The notes beneath the pieces are model-generated. The model was not told the DNA's origin, ran no database searches, and saw only the letters and a list, made by a program, of their open reading frames with translations. Below are positions 55,743-64,000 of a stretch of DNA of 64,000 nucleotides, in pieces. A program made the position numbers and the translations under genes. The stretch comes from Azolla caroliniana (lineage: Eukaryota; Polypodiophyta). How positions within the stretch are numbered: position 1 is the first letter of the stretch; each line of letters begins with the position of its first letter. Where the stretch lies: assembly GCA_043228905.1 (NCBI GenBank), contig JBHGNT010000021.1, positions 5,332,001-5,396,000 on the forward strand. Direction: 5' to 3'.

Positions 55743-56172
55743 TGTCAGGAATAGTACTAAAACAGAGATGGAATTAGTACTAAGAAGAGTAGTACTATTA
55801 GTACTAAGAGGACGGGACTGCGTAAGATTCCCGAGAGAGAGGAAGTGAGAAGAGGAGAGAGAGAGAGAAAATAGGATGATGACAGCAGCTCTTATATTAT
55901 ATGAAAGATAAGTACAAATCGACTAAGAGGCTTAAGACTGGTGTTGAACCAATTTGGTTCAACATAATGCTTAGTGCCTTCTTTTATAGTGTTCTCAGGA
56001 ATAATCCTGAAGCTTCTAGAATGTTCCAGAGAAATCTGGAATATACATTACTTTCTTATAATAAAACATAAATGAAAATAATATTCTATGAATTACAATA
56101 GATGGTGAGATGGTTAAGAGCTCGACCCATATACCATAAGGTCATGGGTTCGAGTCTTGCCATCTCATGACA
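55743..56172 (-). repeat. chromovirus C LTR3
   Basis: 430 bp, complete, identical in appearance to LTR1 and LTR2. Confidence 0.93.
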
Positions 56173-56175
56173 CTG

Positions 56176-56594
56176 CCTCTTAGTCGATTTGTACTTATCT
56201 TTCATATAATATAAGAGCTGCTGTCATCATCCTATTTTCTCTCTCTCTCTCCTCTTCTCACTTCCTCTCTCTCGGGAATCTTACGCAGTCCCGTCCTCTT
56301 AGTACTAATAGTACTACTCTTCTTAGTACTAATTCCATCTCTGTTTTAGTACTATTCCTGACAGTTTGAACCAATTTGGTTCAACATAATGCTTAGTGCC
56401 TTCTTTTATAGTGTTCTCAGGAATAATCCTGAAGCTTCTAGAATGTTCCAGAGAAATCTGGAATATACATTACTTTCTTATAATAAAACATAAATGAAAA
56501 TAATATTCTATGAATTACAATAGATGGTGAGATGGTTAAGAGCTCGACCCATATACCATAAGGTCATGGGTTCGAGTCTTGCCATCTCATGACA
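56176..56594. repeat. fold-back LTR terminus of chromovirus C
   Basis: 56176-56363 is an inverted copy of the R-U5 part of the LTR (complement of GTCAGGAATAGTACT through GACTAAGAGGC). It is followed by the primer site GTTTGAACCAATTT and then, in the other direction, the LTR from GGTTCAACATAATG to its true end at 56594. The switch falls exactly on the 12-bp sequence shared by primer site and LTR. Confidence 0.9.
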
Positions 56595-56599
56595 CATTC

Positions 56600-58615
56600 T
56601 ACCACATATGGATCCCGCATTACGCCCACGTTGCGGAGCCGCTATACGGGTTGCTAAAGAAAGGGCGAAAATTCGAATGGCGAGATGAGCACACGGAGTC
56701 GGTCCGGAAGCTAAAGGAAGCTCTTTCGGCAGCACCGGCGCTCCGGAAGGCTGTCTACGGGAAGGGTACCCCGATATACATAACAGTGGATACGAGTCCG
56801 ACCGGGATCGGATGGGTCGTCAACCAAGAGGACAAGAACGGCATTCAGTTCCCGATCCGATTCGGCGCGAAGGTCCTCAGTGAACGACAGCGAGGGTACG
56901 CCCAGGTTAAACGCGAACTCTGGGGTATCGTTTCGGCAGTAAAGGCCGACAAAGACTACCTGATCGGGGCAGAAGTGGTTATCGAGACGGATTGCCTGCC
57001 GATTCTCGGCATGGTTTCCGGATGCGCGACACCGGACCTGGCGATGCTCCGGTGGATAGCGTACATCAAGTTCCTGGACCCGGAAATACGACACATTTCC
57101 GGAAAAGACAACGCCATGGCCGACATGCTTTCGAGGGCGAGGTTTGATGACGAGGGCGGCATGGTTTCGGAGGACGAAGAAGTCGGCGTGGACTTCTTCG
57201 AGGCGGCGTACGTGACGACCGATGGGGTGAGCACTCCGGCACTTAACGGCTTCGACGAGAGCAAGTACGACGGCGAGTGGCTACAGATCGATGGATTTTT
57301 GAGGACAATGACGCCGGATGCGTCATGGACGAAGGACGAGGCCAACCGGATCCGGAAGAAAGCATACCGATTCTTTCTCCGGGACGGATACTTATGGAAG
57401 CACCCGAAGAAGAGGAACGGCGTTCCGCTCCGGGTGGTGGCGATGAAGGAAGAACAGGAGGAGCTGCTGACGGCCTACCACGACAACCCTTGGGCTGGAC
57501 ACCGTGGAACGTGGGCCACGTTCGAGAAGATAAAGGGGAAGTACTGGTAGCCGGGACTGTACCGGGACGTGCATCAGTTCGTGACAACTTGCGAGAGCTG
57601 TCAGATGCACTCCATAGTCCGACATCGGGACGAGCTTCACCCTACGTATCCTCCGACCATCCACTTCAAATGGATGGTAGATCTGGTGACGATGCCGATG
57701 GGAGTAGGACAGATGCGGTATTTGGTCCTGGCTCGGGAAGATCTGACGAACCAGGTGGAAGGCCGAGCCCTTCAAAACAAAACGACCGCGGCCGTATGTC
57801 GGTTCCTGATCGAGGACGTGATATGCCGGTACGGGTGCGTCGGGAAGATCGTGGCTAATCGCGGGGAGTTGGACGCCGAAGAGGCCGAGGAGCTGTTCGA
57901 CTGGCTAGGAGTCAAGCTTTCGCTTACCACTGCGTACAATCCGGAGACGAATGGAAAGGTGGAGCGCGGACACGGACCGATCGTCAAGGCGTTAGTTCGG
58001 GCATGCGGAGCTCAAGTCGGGAACTGGCCGCGGTTGCTGCCTTACGCGTTGTGGGCGGACCGAACTACACACAGTTCGGTAACCGGATTCATGCCGGCAG
58101 AACTCATGTTTGGGCAAAAGCCGGTCATGCCGATGGAACGTACGATCTCCTCGTGGGCAATCGCGGACTGGAGAGACGAGATGAGCCGGGAGGAACTGCT
58201 GGCGGCGCGTATACGACAGCTCGAGCGAAGACCGGAGGACGTGGAGCAGGCTGCGGAAAGGCTTCGGGAAACAAGGATGAGGAACAAAGCCCGGTTCGAC
58301 CGAACGCACCGGCTCCGACCGAAGAAGATCGAGGAAGGTGACTGGGTGCTAGTCTACGACAGCAGCCTTGACAACCAGCACCGAGCGACACGGAAGTTCG
58401 CAAGAAGGTGGTTCGGGCCTTACGTGGTACAAAGCGCCAACGACAACGGGACGTACCATCTGGCGGAGCTCAACGGCACGAGAATGGCGATACCAGTAGC
58501 TGGGAAGCGGATCAAAGCGTTCAAGAAGCGTCACGACGACGAGCCGGATCCGGTTAGCCTGGACCGCGACGACGAACGATCCGAAACCGAGGAAGAACCG
58601 ACGGGCGGGGAATGA
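56600..58615 (+). pseudogene. G2 pol part 2: RNase H and integrase
   Basis: Continues G2 pol after chromovirus C in the same frame (YHIWIPHYAHV). RNase H ITVDTSPTGIGW and ETDCLPILGM. Integrase zinc domain AGHRGTW and CESCQ, interrupted by TAG 57548 (Trp in G1). The core has WMVDLVTMP, then VANRGELD, where G1 has ADRGELD, so the second catalytic Asp is Asn, and GKVERGH. C-terminal RRWFGPYVV. Stop TGA 58613-58615. This integrase would be inactive. Confidence 0.88.
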
Positions 58616-58688
58616 AGGCTGGACCGGTTTTCTCCGTCCCAACTCAATTTGGCGCATGCCGATGGATGCGCGGTTAGGTGGGGGCGGA

Positions 58689-59330
58689 TGTCGTGAAGAA
58701 AACCGTCCACGAGCGGAATCGGTGCACCGGAGCGAAGAAACCGACTCTTCATGCACGTGCGCCTTGAGTTGTACATAGGAGATCCTAGGTAGATTCGGTA
58801 GAGAGAGAGTAAAGGGGGAAACGGCTCCTTCCTTGCCTATAAAAAGGAGGGAGACGAGGAGGGGCGAGGGATCGCGGAGAATCGAGGACGAAGTGCTATC
58901 GGTTTGCGTGCAAAGGCTTCTCTCTCTCTCTCTCTCTCTGGTTCGCGAACTCCATAGCTTCCTTCTGTGCAGGTTTCGGGAGGCTCGCGCTGCTCTGAGG
59001 AATGCCCGAGTGCTTCCGGCAGCACCTCCAACCTGTTCCTGTCTTTCTGTGCGTTTACGAGCAGGTATCGGCATCTGTTCGCCGGCCTGTTCGGTTGTAA
59101 CCGACTTCGTGTTTTGTTGTCTTCGTGTTCTTGTTGTTTGTCTTGTCAATACATACATACATTCGTGTCTCTCTGTGTCGCTATCCCACTTGCGTCTTTG
59201 CGTCGAAGGGCGGTGTCCCTGTGGATCTACGCTCGCACGTAGAGGGATTCTTCCCCTCCTCTCTTGCTCTTTGGTACAGGACCCCCGAGGTTCCGCCTCA
59301 TTCCACGCATCCGCGAGGAAAACCTCGACA
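58689..59330 (+). repeat. G2 3' LTR
   Basis: 642 bp, same ends and TATA box as the 5' LTR, preceded by the polypurine tract. Confidence 0.93.
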
Positions 59331-59440
59331 CCGCGCAAAGAGGCAAGTACAGGAGGTCACTGGGTGGAACAATTTGATTGAGGAGAAAACTGGCTTCGTA
59401 GAAGCCGCGTTTGTTACCATACGAGATGTATGGAGAGTTG
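59331..59440 (+). pseudogene. G4 gag continuation after G2
   Basis: KRQVQEVTGWNNLIEEKTGF then VEAAF matches G2 gag RRVREITGWSDPVEEKTGF, the stretch expected after the part ending at 44262. Coding similarity fades after about 59440. Confidence 0.82.
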
Positions 59441-59931
59441 AGTGAGGGTGAAGAAACTTAATGTTGTTGTATGTATGTGCAATGTATACGATTATGAAAG
59501 TGTGAGTGTGGGCGGATTGATAAGAAGAGGTATGAGTGAGTGATTAGTGTGAATGACCAAGGGGGCGTGCACCCCTTTTGTAATTATTTAAACCCTTATG
59601 GGGAATGAATGGAAAAGGAAGGATTTCTCTCCCTTTTGTCATCTCTCTCTCTCTCTCTCTCTCACGTTGAACCCCCTTGGGAGGGGGGTGGAGCCATTCT
59701 AGGCGCCACCCCCCACCCCACAATGCTTCTCAATGCACATTACAATCATGTTATTACCCCGCAACGCTCATCATCTCCATCACCATCTATATTCGTCATC
59801 AATCCATCATCACTAACCAATTCCATCTTTCCGATCGATCGATCTTACGAACATTAACACTTTATCCATCCCCACCAATCGTTGTTCCCGCTCCGAGAGT
59901 TGAGCAAAACGATACTCAAACTCTAAGAATG
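59441..59931. other. unassigned repeat-like sequence
   Basis: No protein homology seen. Contains a CT tract (59640-59662), a short G/C-rich inverted segment (GGGAGGGGGGTGGAG and CACCCCCCACCCC, 59680-59725) and a GATCGATCGATC run near 59840. It may be LTR or 3' sequence of G3 or G4. Confidence 0.4.
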
Positions 59932-60336
59932 CTAGTGTTGCACTTCGGTGCACTTCTTCTCCGATGCCACCCATTCATCGAACTCTCGTCGAGCTCGTCC
60001 CTTCGATCTCTCGTAGTCATATGCCTCTCGTAAAGCTTCTTCAAAGGACCCCCATGTTGGATTTTGTTGCCGTATCTTGTAGATTCTTTCTTGTAACTCA
60101 TCTGTGGCTACCCAACTGAAGGATATCACTTGCAATCCTTCCGGTATCCGACATCGCATCATCTCCGCTTTGTAGTCACATAGATAGCGTGACACATCAT
60201 TTCCGTTGAATTCCCCATTTCGTCGCACAAGCCGCTCTATTGCCGCCTTCATCTTCGTCATCGCGCGTTGTTCTTGTTGCATCCGCTCAATCATCATCAT
60301 CATGTTCATCACCTCTTGTTGATTCTCCATCTCCAT
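59932..60336 (-). pseudogene. G3 gag, N-terminal fragment
   Basis: Probable start ATG at 60336 (MEMENQQEV). A Met-rich helix is followed by RRNGEFNGNDVSRYLCDYKA and EALREAYDYERSK, the gag start of the G1/G2/G4 family. Coding is lost at about 59945. The primer site (complement of TTCACGTCGGGTTCACCA, about 60348-60365) lies just upstream. Confidence 0.8.
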
Positions 60337-60368
60337 GCCACCCGTCTTCACGTCGGGTTCACCACTTG

Positions 60369-60836
60369 TGTCGTGCCTTTCAGCTCCAGATCGTTGCGTG
60401 AGTCGGGTGGGAACCACCGGGGTTTTGGACTAGGAGGAGGAAGAATTTGAGGCTAATCTAGTTATGAATATGAATAGATTATAAGAAAGAGATATAGAAA
60501 CTTGTGAATCCCACAAGTATAATTGTTTTAGTTTATCTTAATCGTAGTAATAAATTGAAATAGTTTAGAATAGATTAAAGTAGATTGAGAAAAGAGATCA
60601 AACCTTGTGAATCCCACAAATATTACATTAATCAATATTTATGTAAGAATATGAATTTAGATTGAAAGAGATAGATTATATAAAACTAATCGTGTTATTA
60701 ATATATTTTTGTACCTTTTAGTCCTATGTTATTAATATATTTTTGTACATAAAGACAAATTTCGTGTGCATCCACACACACCCTCGTTCACACGTATTTG
60801 GCGAATTTTCTCCTAGTAGCCGGAATTCCCCACAAC
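60369..60836 (-). repeat. G3 5' LTR (probable)
   Basis: Begins TGTCGTGCC at 60369, next to the primer site, and matches solo LTR D over its first ~80 bp (GATCGTTGCGTGAGT, GGTTTTGGACTAGGAG). The far end, CCCACAACA near 60836, is a guess from the family terminus. Confidence 0.6.
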
Positions 60837-61810
60837 ATCGTGGTAGAATTACAACATCTGAAAGAGAAAACAAAGGATTTCAAGAAGCTGTACCGGGAGC
60901 ATAAGGAGCTAGAGAAAAAATATGACTGGCAACGCGACAAATTAAAGGAAGCCCTCACGGAAGTAAAAGAGAAAACGGAGGCCTCGGCGATGCAAGAATG
61001 AGTCCTGTTACAACATCTGAAAGAGAAAACAAAGGATTTCAAGAAGCTGTACCGGGAGCATAAGGAGCTAGAGAAAAAATATGACTGGCAACGCGACAAA
61101 TTAAAGGAAGCCCTCATGGAAGTAAAAGAGAAAACGGAGGCCTCGGCGATGCAAGAATGAGTCCTGGAGGAGACAACGGTAAAGCTGTTAGCGGATGCAT
61201 CCAAGGAAAGATTGGAGTTGCTAACGGAGAAGAACATGATAATTGAATCGTCGAAGGTGGTATTGGATAAAGTGTAGATGACCTACTAGACCCAAGTAGT
61301 GAATTATGAGATTCAAGCAACATCAACGGCAAAATTGATCAAACAGCTCAAGCAGGAGAAACAAGACATGGAGGAACATGTGTAGATAGGGATCAAGCGT
61401 ATTCGGCTTATTGTTGGCGGATGGCGTGAACGGATGTGAAAGAATGGAAGAATGTTCGGCAATCGTTTAGGAGTAGTGGTCGAAACAAGCGGCTAAACGT
61501 CAAATACTCCGGGCTGATGCGAAGAACCGGAAGAAATCTTACTACAATTTTTATAAAATGGACCACGATAGCATCATAACTATCCAAGAGGAGTCGTCAA
61601 ATGACTTCTATGCTATGGCTCAGGTGCAAACTGATGGGGTCCGGAGGTTATTGGAAGAATTTTGACGACGATCAACTACAGTTGGAAGCTTATGAGCGAG
61701 AGAGAAGGAGAAAAGTAATTGAGCATATGCAAGAGCAACAAGCGGCGCAGATAAACATCAGCAATGAAGAGCAACCTATTACGGAGCCGGATACAACGAA
61801 GGAGCACTAG
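60798..61810 (+). pseudogene. coiled-coil protein remnant, unrecognised
   Basis: One plus frame repeatedly encodes Lys/Glu/Leu heptads (KEKTKDFKKLYREHKELEKK; LLTEKNMIIESSKVVLDK; KQLKQEKQDMEEHV), broken by TGA and TAG codons. A later frame (61601-61810) reads YERERRRKVIEHMQEQQAAQ. It resembles the coiled-coil N-terminal region of some retrotransposon proteins, but no family could be named. Confidence 0.45.
60849..61166 (+). repeat. 159-bp tandem duplication in a coiled-coil sequence
   Basis: Copies 60849-61007 and 61008-61166 differ at about one base in the shared part. Each encodes 53 codons, LQHLKEKTKDFKKLYREHKE onward, ending in TGA. Confidence 0.9.
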
Positions 61811-62345
61811 CTAGAGTCACAAACGGGCCAGCCAGAGACACAACCCAAGCAGCCAGCGGAAAAAGCAACCATGTAACAATAAGGTGTAGATAAACAACAA
61901 AGGACCGATACATATCAGCTACTAAAGGACAACGTTGCACAACAACATACGGCAAGTGAAGAGCACGAACGACCGGATCTGGTGGACATGCTCGAGGAAA
62001 GCTGAACGACGAAGGACTAGTGCTCATGGTTACGGATTATGGGATCGACGTGGAAGGCATTGTCCCACGGGCGTGCCGTGTGTTGCCCAAAGAAGAGTAT
62101 GTTACGAAGGTGTGAACCGGGGGGTCTAAAGGAGTAGATAATTAGAATATTATATTAAGTAATGACGGATCCGGATGGATGTACCGATCTAGATCCGTAG
62201 CGGATCTAGATCGGCGGTCGGTGCATGCACCATTTTGTATCAGAACCGGATGCCTATATAAAGGACCCAGATTGAATGTATTAGGGAGCGAGTAATATAA
62301 TCTTTGTGTCTACCTTGCGTACTTGCTTTCTGTACCTTCATGTTA
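61811..62345 (+). repeat. possible LTR end with TATA box
   Basis: AT-rich; GGATCCGGATGG and GATCTAGATCCG motifs; TATA box CCTATATAAAGG at about 62252-62263. It stops where the minus-strand gag fragment begins (about 62345). No partner copy is in the window, so the LTR call is tentative. Confidence 0.35.
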
Positions 62346-63438
62346 TAATATTTTGTATCAGATACTGCCCCGTGTGGTGGCCATGGCACACTGTACACCT
62401 TACATTTTCTCTTTGGGCGTATGCTTGGGGTCTTTCTATACGGGGTGGCCTCGGTGGCATGGGTGGGGTGGGATCCGAAGGCTTCTCACGGTTGTTTGTA
62501 GGTACTTGAGTGGGTATCCGTAACCCACTCATTGAATCTTCGAAAGTCATCATTACCGTGCAGGCTTCAGCAAATGACCGATGCATCCTAGCAATCAGGA
62601 AATTTTGGAGTGTTGGGTCAAACAACCCGTTGATGAAGCAGCTCATCAATTTTTCATCTGATATCTTGTCGCTCGGGCTACAACGATGGTGAAGGCTTTT
62701 CGTGCTACGAATGTAGTCCCTAACCGTCTCGTTCACTTCTTGCTTGAGGGCAAAAAGTTGGTCGATCGGGTTCCATTTATTCCCTCAACGAGCGAAGTTT
62801 ATTAGGAAATCTTCGATGACATACTCGAAGTCAGTGACGATGTCCTCATTCAAGGTCCTAAACCAAATTCCGGCTTGGTCATTGAGTGTAAGTCCGAGTG
62901 CGACTACTTTGGTGATCTCTGTGAGGGGCTCATAAGCTTGACATATCTGCTTGAACCTTTCTACATGATCATAGGCATCACCGAAACCGAGAAAGCGGGG
63001 TACTAGTTTAGAAATGGAAGCTCTCTTCCCGCTATCATTTGTAGGCTTTCTCGAATGGTCTGTGGGTGCTCGCTCTTTTTCCATCAATGCCATGAGGGTT
63101 TGGATGGATTGTAACGCTAGTGCGAGTTCTGCGTTTGGGGATATCGAGGCAGTTTGGTCGGGTGTTGGGGTCGTGTCCATACATCGTGGTGTTGGGTGTC
63201 GTTTCGTGTGGGCTTCGTTTGGACTGCCGCCCGTTGTGCTCGAATGCGGCGTGGGGTTGCGCTCACGGCCTCGGCGGTGCGTATGCGACGATGCTTCTAG
63301 GAGGTGAAGTTTTTGTTGTACTTGTGTGAATCTATCTTTCCTTTCCGCCAAAGTGGCTTCGATATCTCGGGTGATGCTTTCCGGTTGTCCTCCTTCCACA
63401 AGTTGTACCGTCCATATATTGATTTCTTGTTCTATCAC
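62338..63438 (-). pseudogene. Ty3-type gag (retrotrans_gag), one in-frame stop, 3'-truncated
   Basis: A different gag from the G family. N-terminal part with low-complexity His/Pro/Thr linker, then SKLVPRFLGFGDAYDHVERF, LTLNDQAGIWFRTL and FEYVIEDFLINFAR, typical of retrotrans_gag. A TGA at 62785 replaces a codon (CGA to TGA likely); reading continues ALKQEVNETVRDYI and SCFINGLFDPTL. It ends in an incomplete zinc knuckle, CTVCHGHHTGQY, at the junction near 62345. Confidence 0.85.
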
Positions 63439-63729
63439 CTGTAACTCCTATGCGGCATCACGTATGTGTCGCTCTACGCTAAGTGGGTCTGCCATTGGGC
63501 TCTCCTGTAGTGGGGGTATGTTGAGAGGTGCTTTAGTTGCTGGGCTCGATGGGAGGTTCATGTTTGGTAGCGTCCCCGAAGTTAACCACCCTCCATGGTA
63601 TCGAGTCGAGTTAGATGGGTCAGCACCGTGTGTTTGGTTGGTTTGGGTGGACTCCTCTTGGCGTGTGGGTCAGGTTTTGAACATCTCTGTCCATGAGGAT
63701 CCAGCCATGTTCTCTTTTCAAGCTTTGCG
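63439..63729 (-). other. upstream of the gag fragment
   Basis: The minus frame stays largely open and proline/asparagine-rich, so it may be an N-terminal extension of the gag, but nothing was recognised. Confidence 0.35.
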
Positions 63730-63990
63730 GGTTTGTCGAACTTTGATCTTTCGTTGAAGGATGTGGGTTCGTCGAAAGATGCGGGTTTGGCAAACTTTGA
63801 TCTTTCGTCGAAGGATGTGGGTTCGTCGAAAGATGCAAGTTTGGCAAACTTTGATCTTTCGTCGAAAGATGTGGGTTCGTCGAACTTTGATCTTTTGTCG
63901 AAGGATGTGGGTTCGTCGAACTTTGATCTTTCGTCGAAGGATGTGGGTTCGTTGAACTTTGAGCTTTCGTCGAAGGATGTGGGTTCAACG
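63730..63990. repeat. ~36-bp minisatellite
   Basis: Units of AACTTTGATCTTTCGTCGAA plus GGATGTGGGTTCGTCG, with an optional 18-bp AAGATGCGGGTTTGGCAA insert. The period is a multiple of three, and the minus strand reads repeated STNPHPSTKDQS. It reaches almost to the window edge, so its full length is unknown. Confidence 0.9.
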
Positions 63991-64000
63991 AAGGATGACA

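Larger units (their letters stand above)
48524..56594 (-). mobile_element. chromovirus C: young Ty3 chromodomain retrotransposon with tandem and fold-back rearrangement
   Basis: An 8071-bp insertion with the 5-bp duplication CATTC on both sides (48519-48523 and 56595-56599). Reading on the minus strand from the right: rearranged LTR (56176-56594), LTR3, gag with a pol stub, LTR2, gag, pol, LTR1. The three full LTRs (430 bp each) look identical, as do the duplicated 1552-bp internal segments. Type: Tf1/sushi/Tcn1-like by gag, chromodomain and self-priming features. Confidence 0.92.
44263..59330 (+). mobile_element. G2: Ty3-like retrotransposon, host of chromovirus C
   Basis: 642-bp LTRs at 44263-44904 and 58689-59330 differ at about 15 positions (roughly 97-98 percent identity). 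The flanks share CCGC (44259-44262 and 59331-59334), a 4-bp duplication. Primer site TTTGGTGAACCCGACG is at 44907-44922 and the polypurine tract AGGTGGGGGCGGA at 58676-58688. Gag-protease and pol lie between, with an 8.1-kb insertion in pol. Confidence 0.93.

Noticed and set aside
16627-57550. Reassigned genetic code with TAG read as glutamine
   Set aside because: Several TAGs sit at Gln positions, but the two best frames (copia A pol, chromovirus C pol), each over 1100 codons, use CAG and contain no internal TAG. The TAGs are confined to decayed copies, so mutation explains them.

Overview
The window is nuclear DNA of a plant with a large, repeat-rich genome. Evidence for this: AT-rich spacer, one intron-poor plant-type ARM-repeat gene, Mutator, Ty1/copia and Ty3 elements, TATA-box LTR promoters and GT-AG introns. 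The chromodomain retrotransposon resembles the Tf1/sushi/Tcn1 type and the commonest Ty3 family here has an RT motif FLDDIPIKG more familiar from fungi; together they hint at a seed-free land plant (lycophyte, fern or moss). That is inference and no species is assigned. Apart from the ARM-repeat gene, nearly everything recognisable is transposable-element DNA, much of it nested.

Left part (1-15.2 kb): AT-rich spacer with a Mutator-type MITE (2788-3070), the ARM-repeat gene (4058-5119, minus), tandem repeats, then a fragment of an unusual DNA transposon (element 3, 7310-10512) holding a nested MULE (7789-9436). From 10513 starts Ty3-like element G1 (minus): 3' LTR remnant, pol (11456-14616), gag (21736-23106) and pieces of its 5' LTR. 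Copia B' was inserted in G1, and copia A (15597-20921, nearly intact) was inserted in copia B'.

Centre (23.3-34.5 kb): element 1 (23308-29902) is the most complete copy of what appears to be an undescribed two-gene DNA transposon. Leftward it carries a gene resembling DUF7869 proteins (a probable RNase H-fold transposase). Rightward and divergent is a spliced gene with the C-terminal motifs of N4/N6 DNA methyltransferases. A 51-bp-period array of 31-bp palindromes lies in that gene's first intron, and the termini are inverted repeats. Element 2 (about 31092-34361), inside a solo LTR, keeps the same divergent layout. Element 3 keeps the methyltransferase end. All three copies are decayed.

Right part (34.6-64 kb): copia B (34653-42156) is split by three solo LTRs. 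A degenerate Ty3-like element (G4, gag 43038-44262 and 59331-59440) is split by G2 of the same family (44263-59330). G2 pol is split in turn by a very young chromovirus, C (48524-56594), which shows signs of self-primed reverse transcription, a -1 frameshift site between gag and pol, an exact 1982-bp tandem duplication and a fold-back LTR end. Beyond 59.4 kb lie gag fragments of two more elements, a duplicated coiled-coil sequence and a coding-type minisatellite.

How the parts act together: the LTR elements are self-contained gag-pol units and have no role for the host visible here. Insertion order can be read from target-site duplications. In the DNA transposon family, the transposase-like and methyltransferase-like genes share a divergent promoter region of about 0.8 kb and probably worked as one mobile unit.
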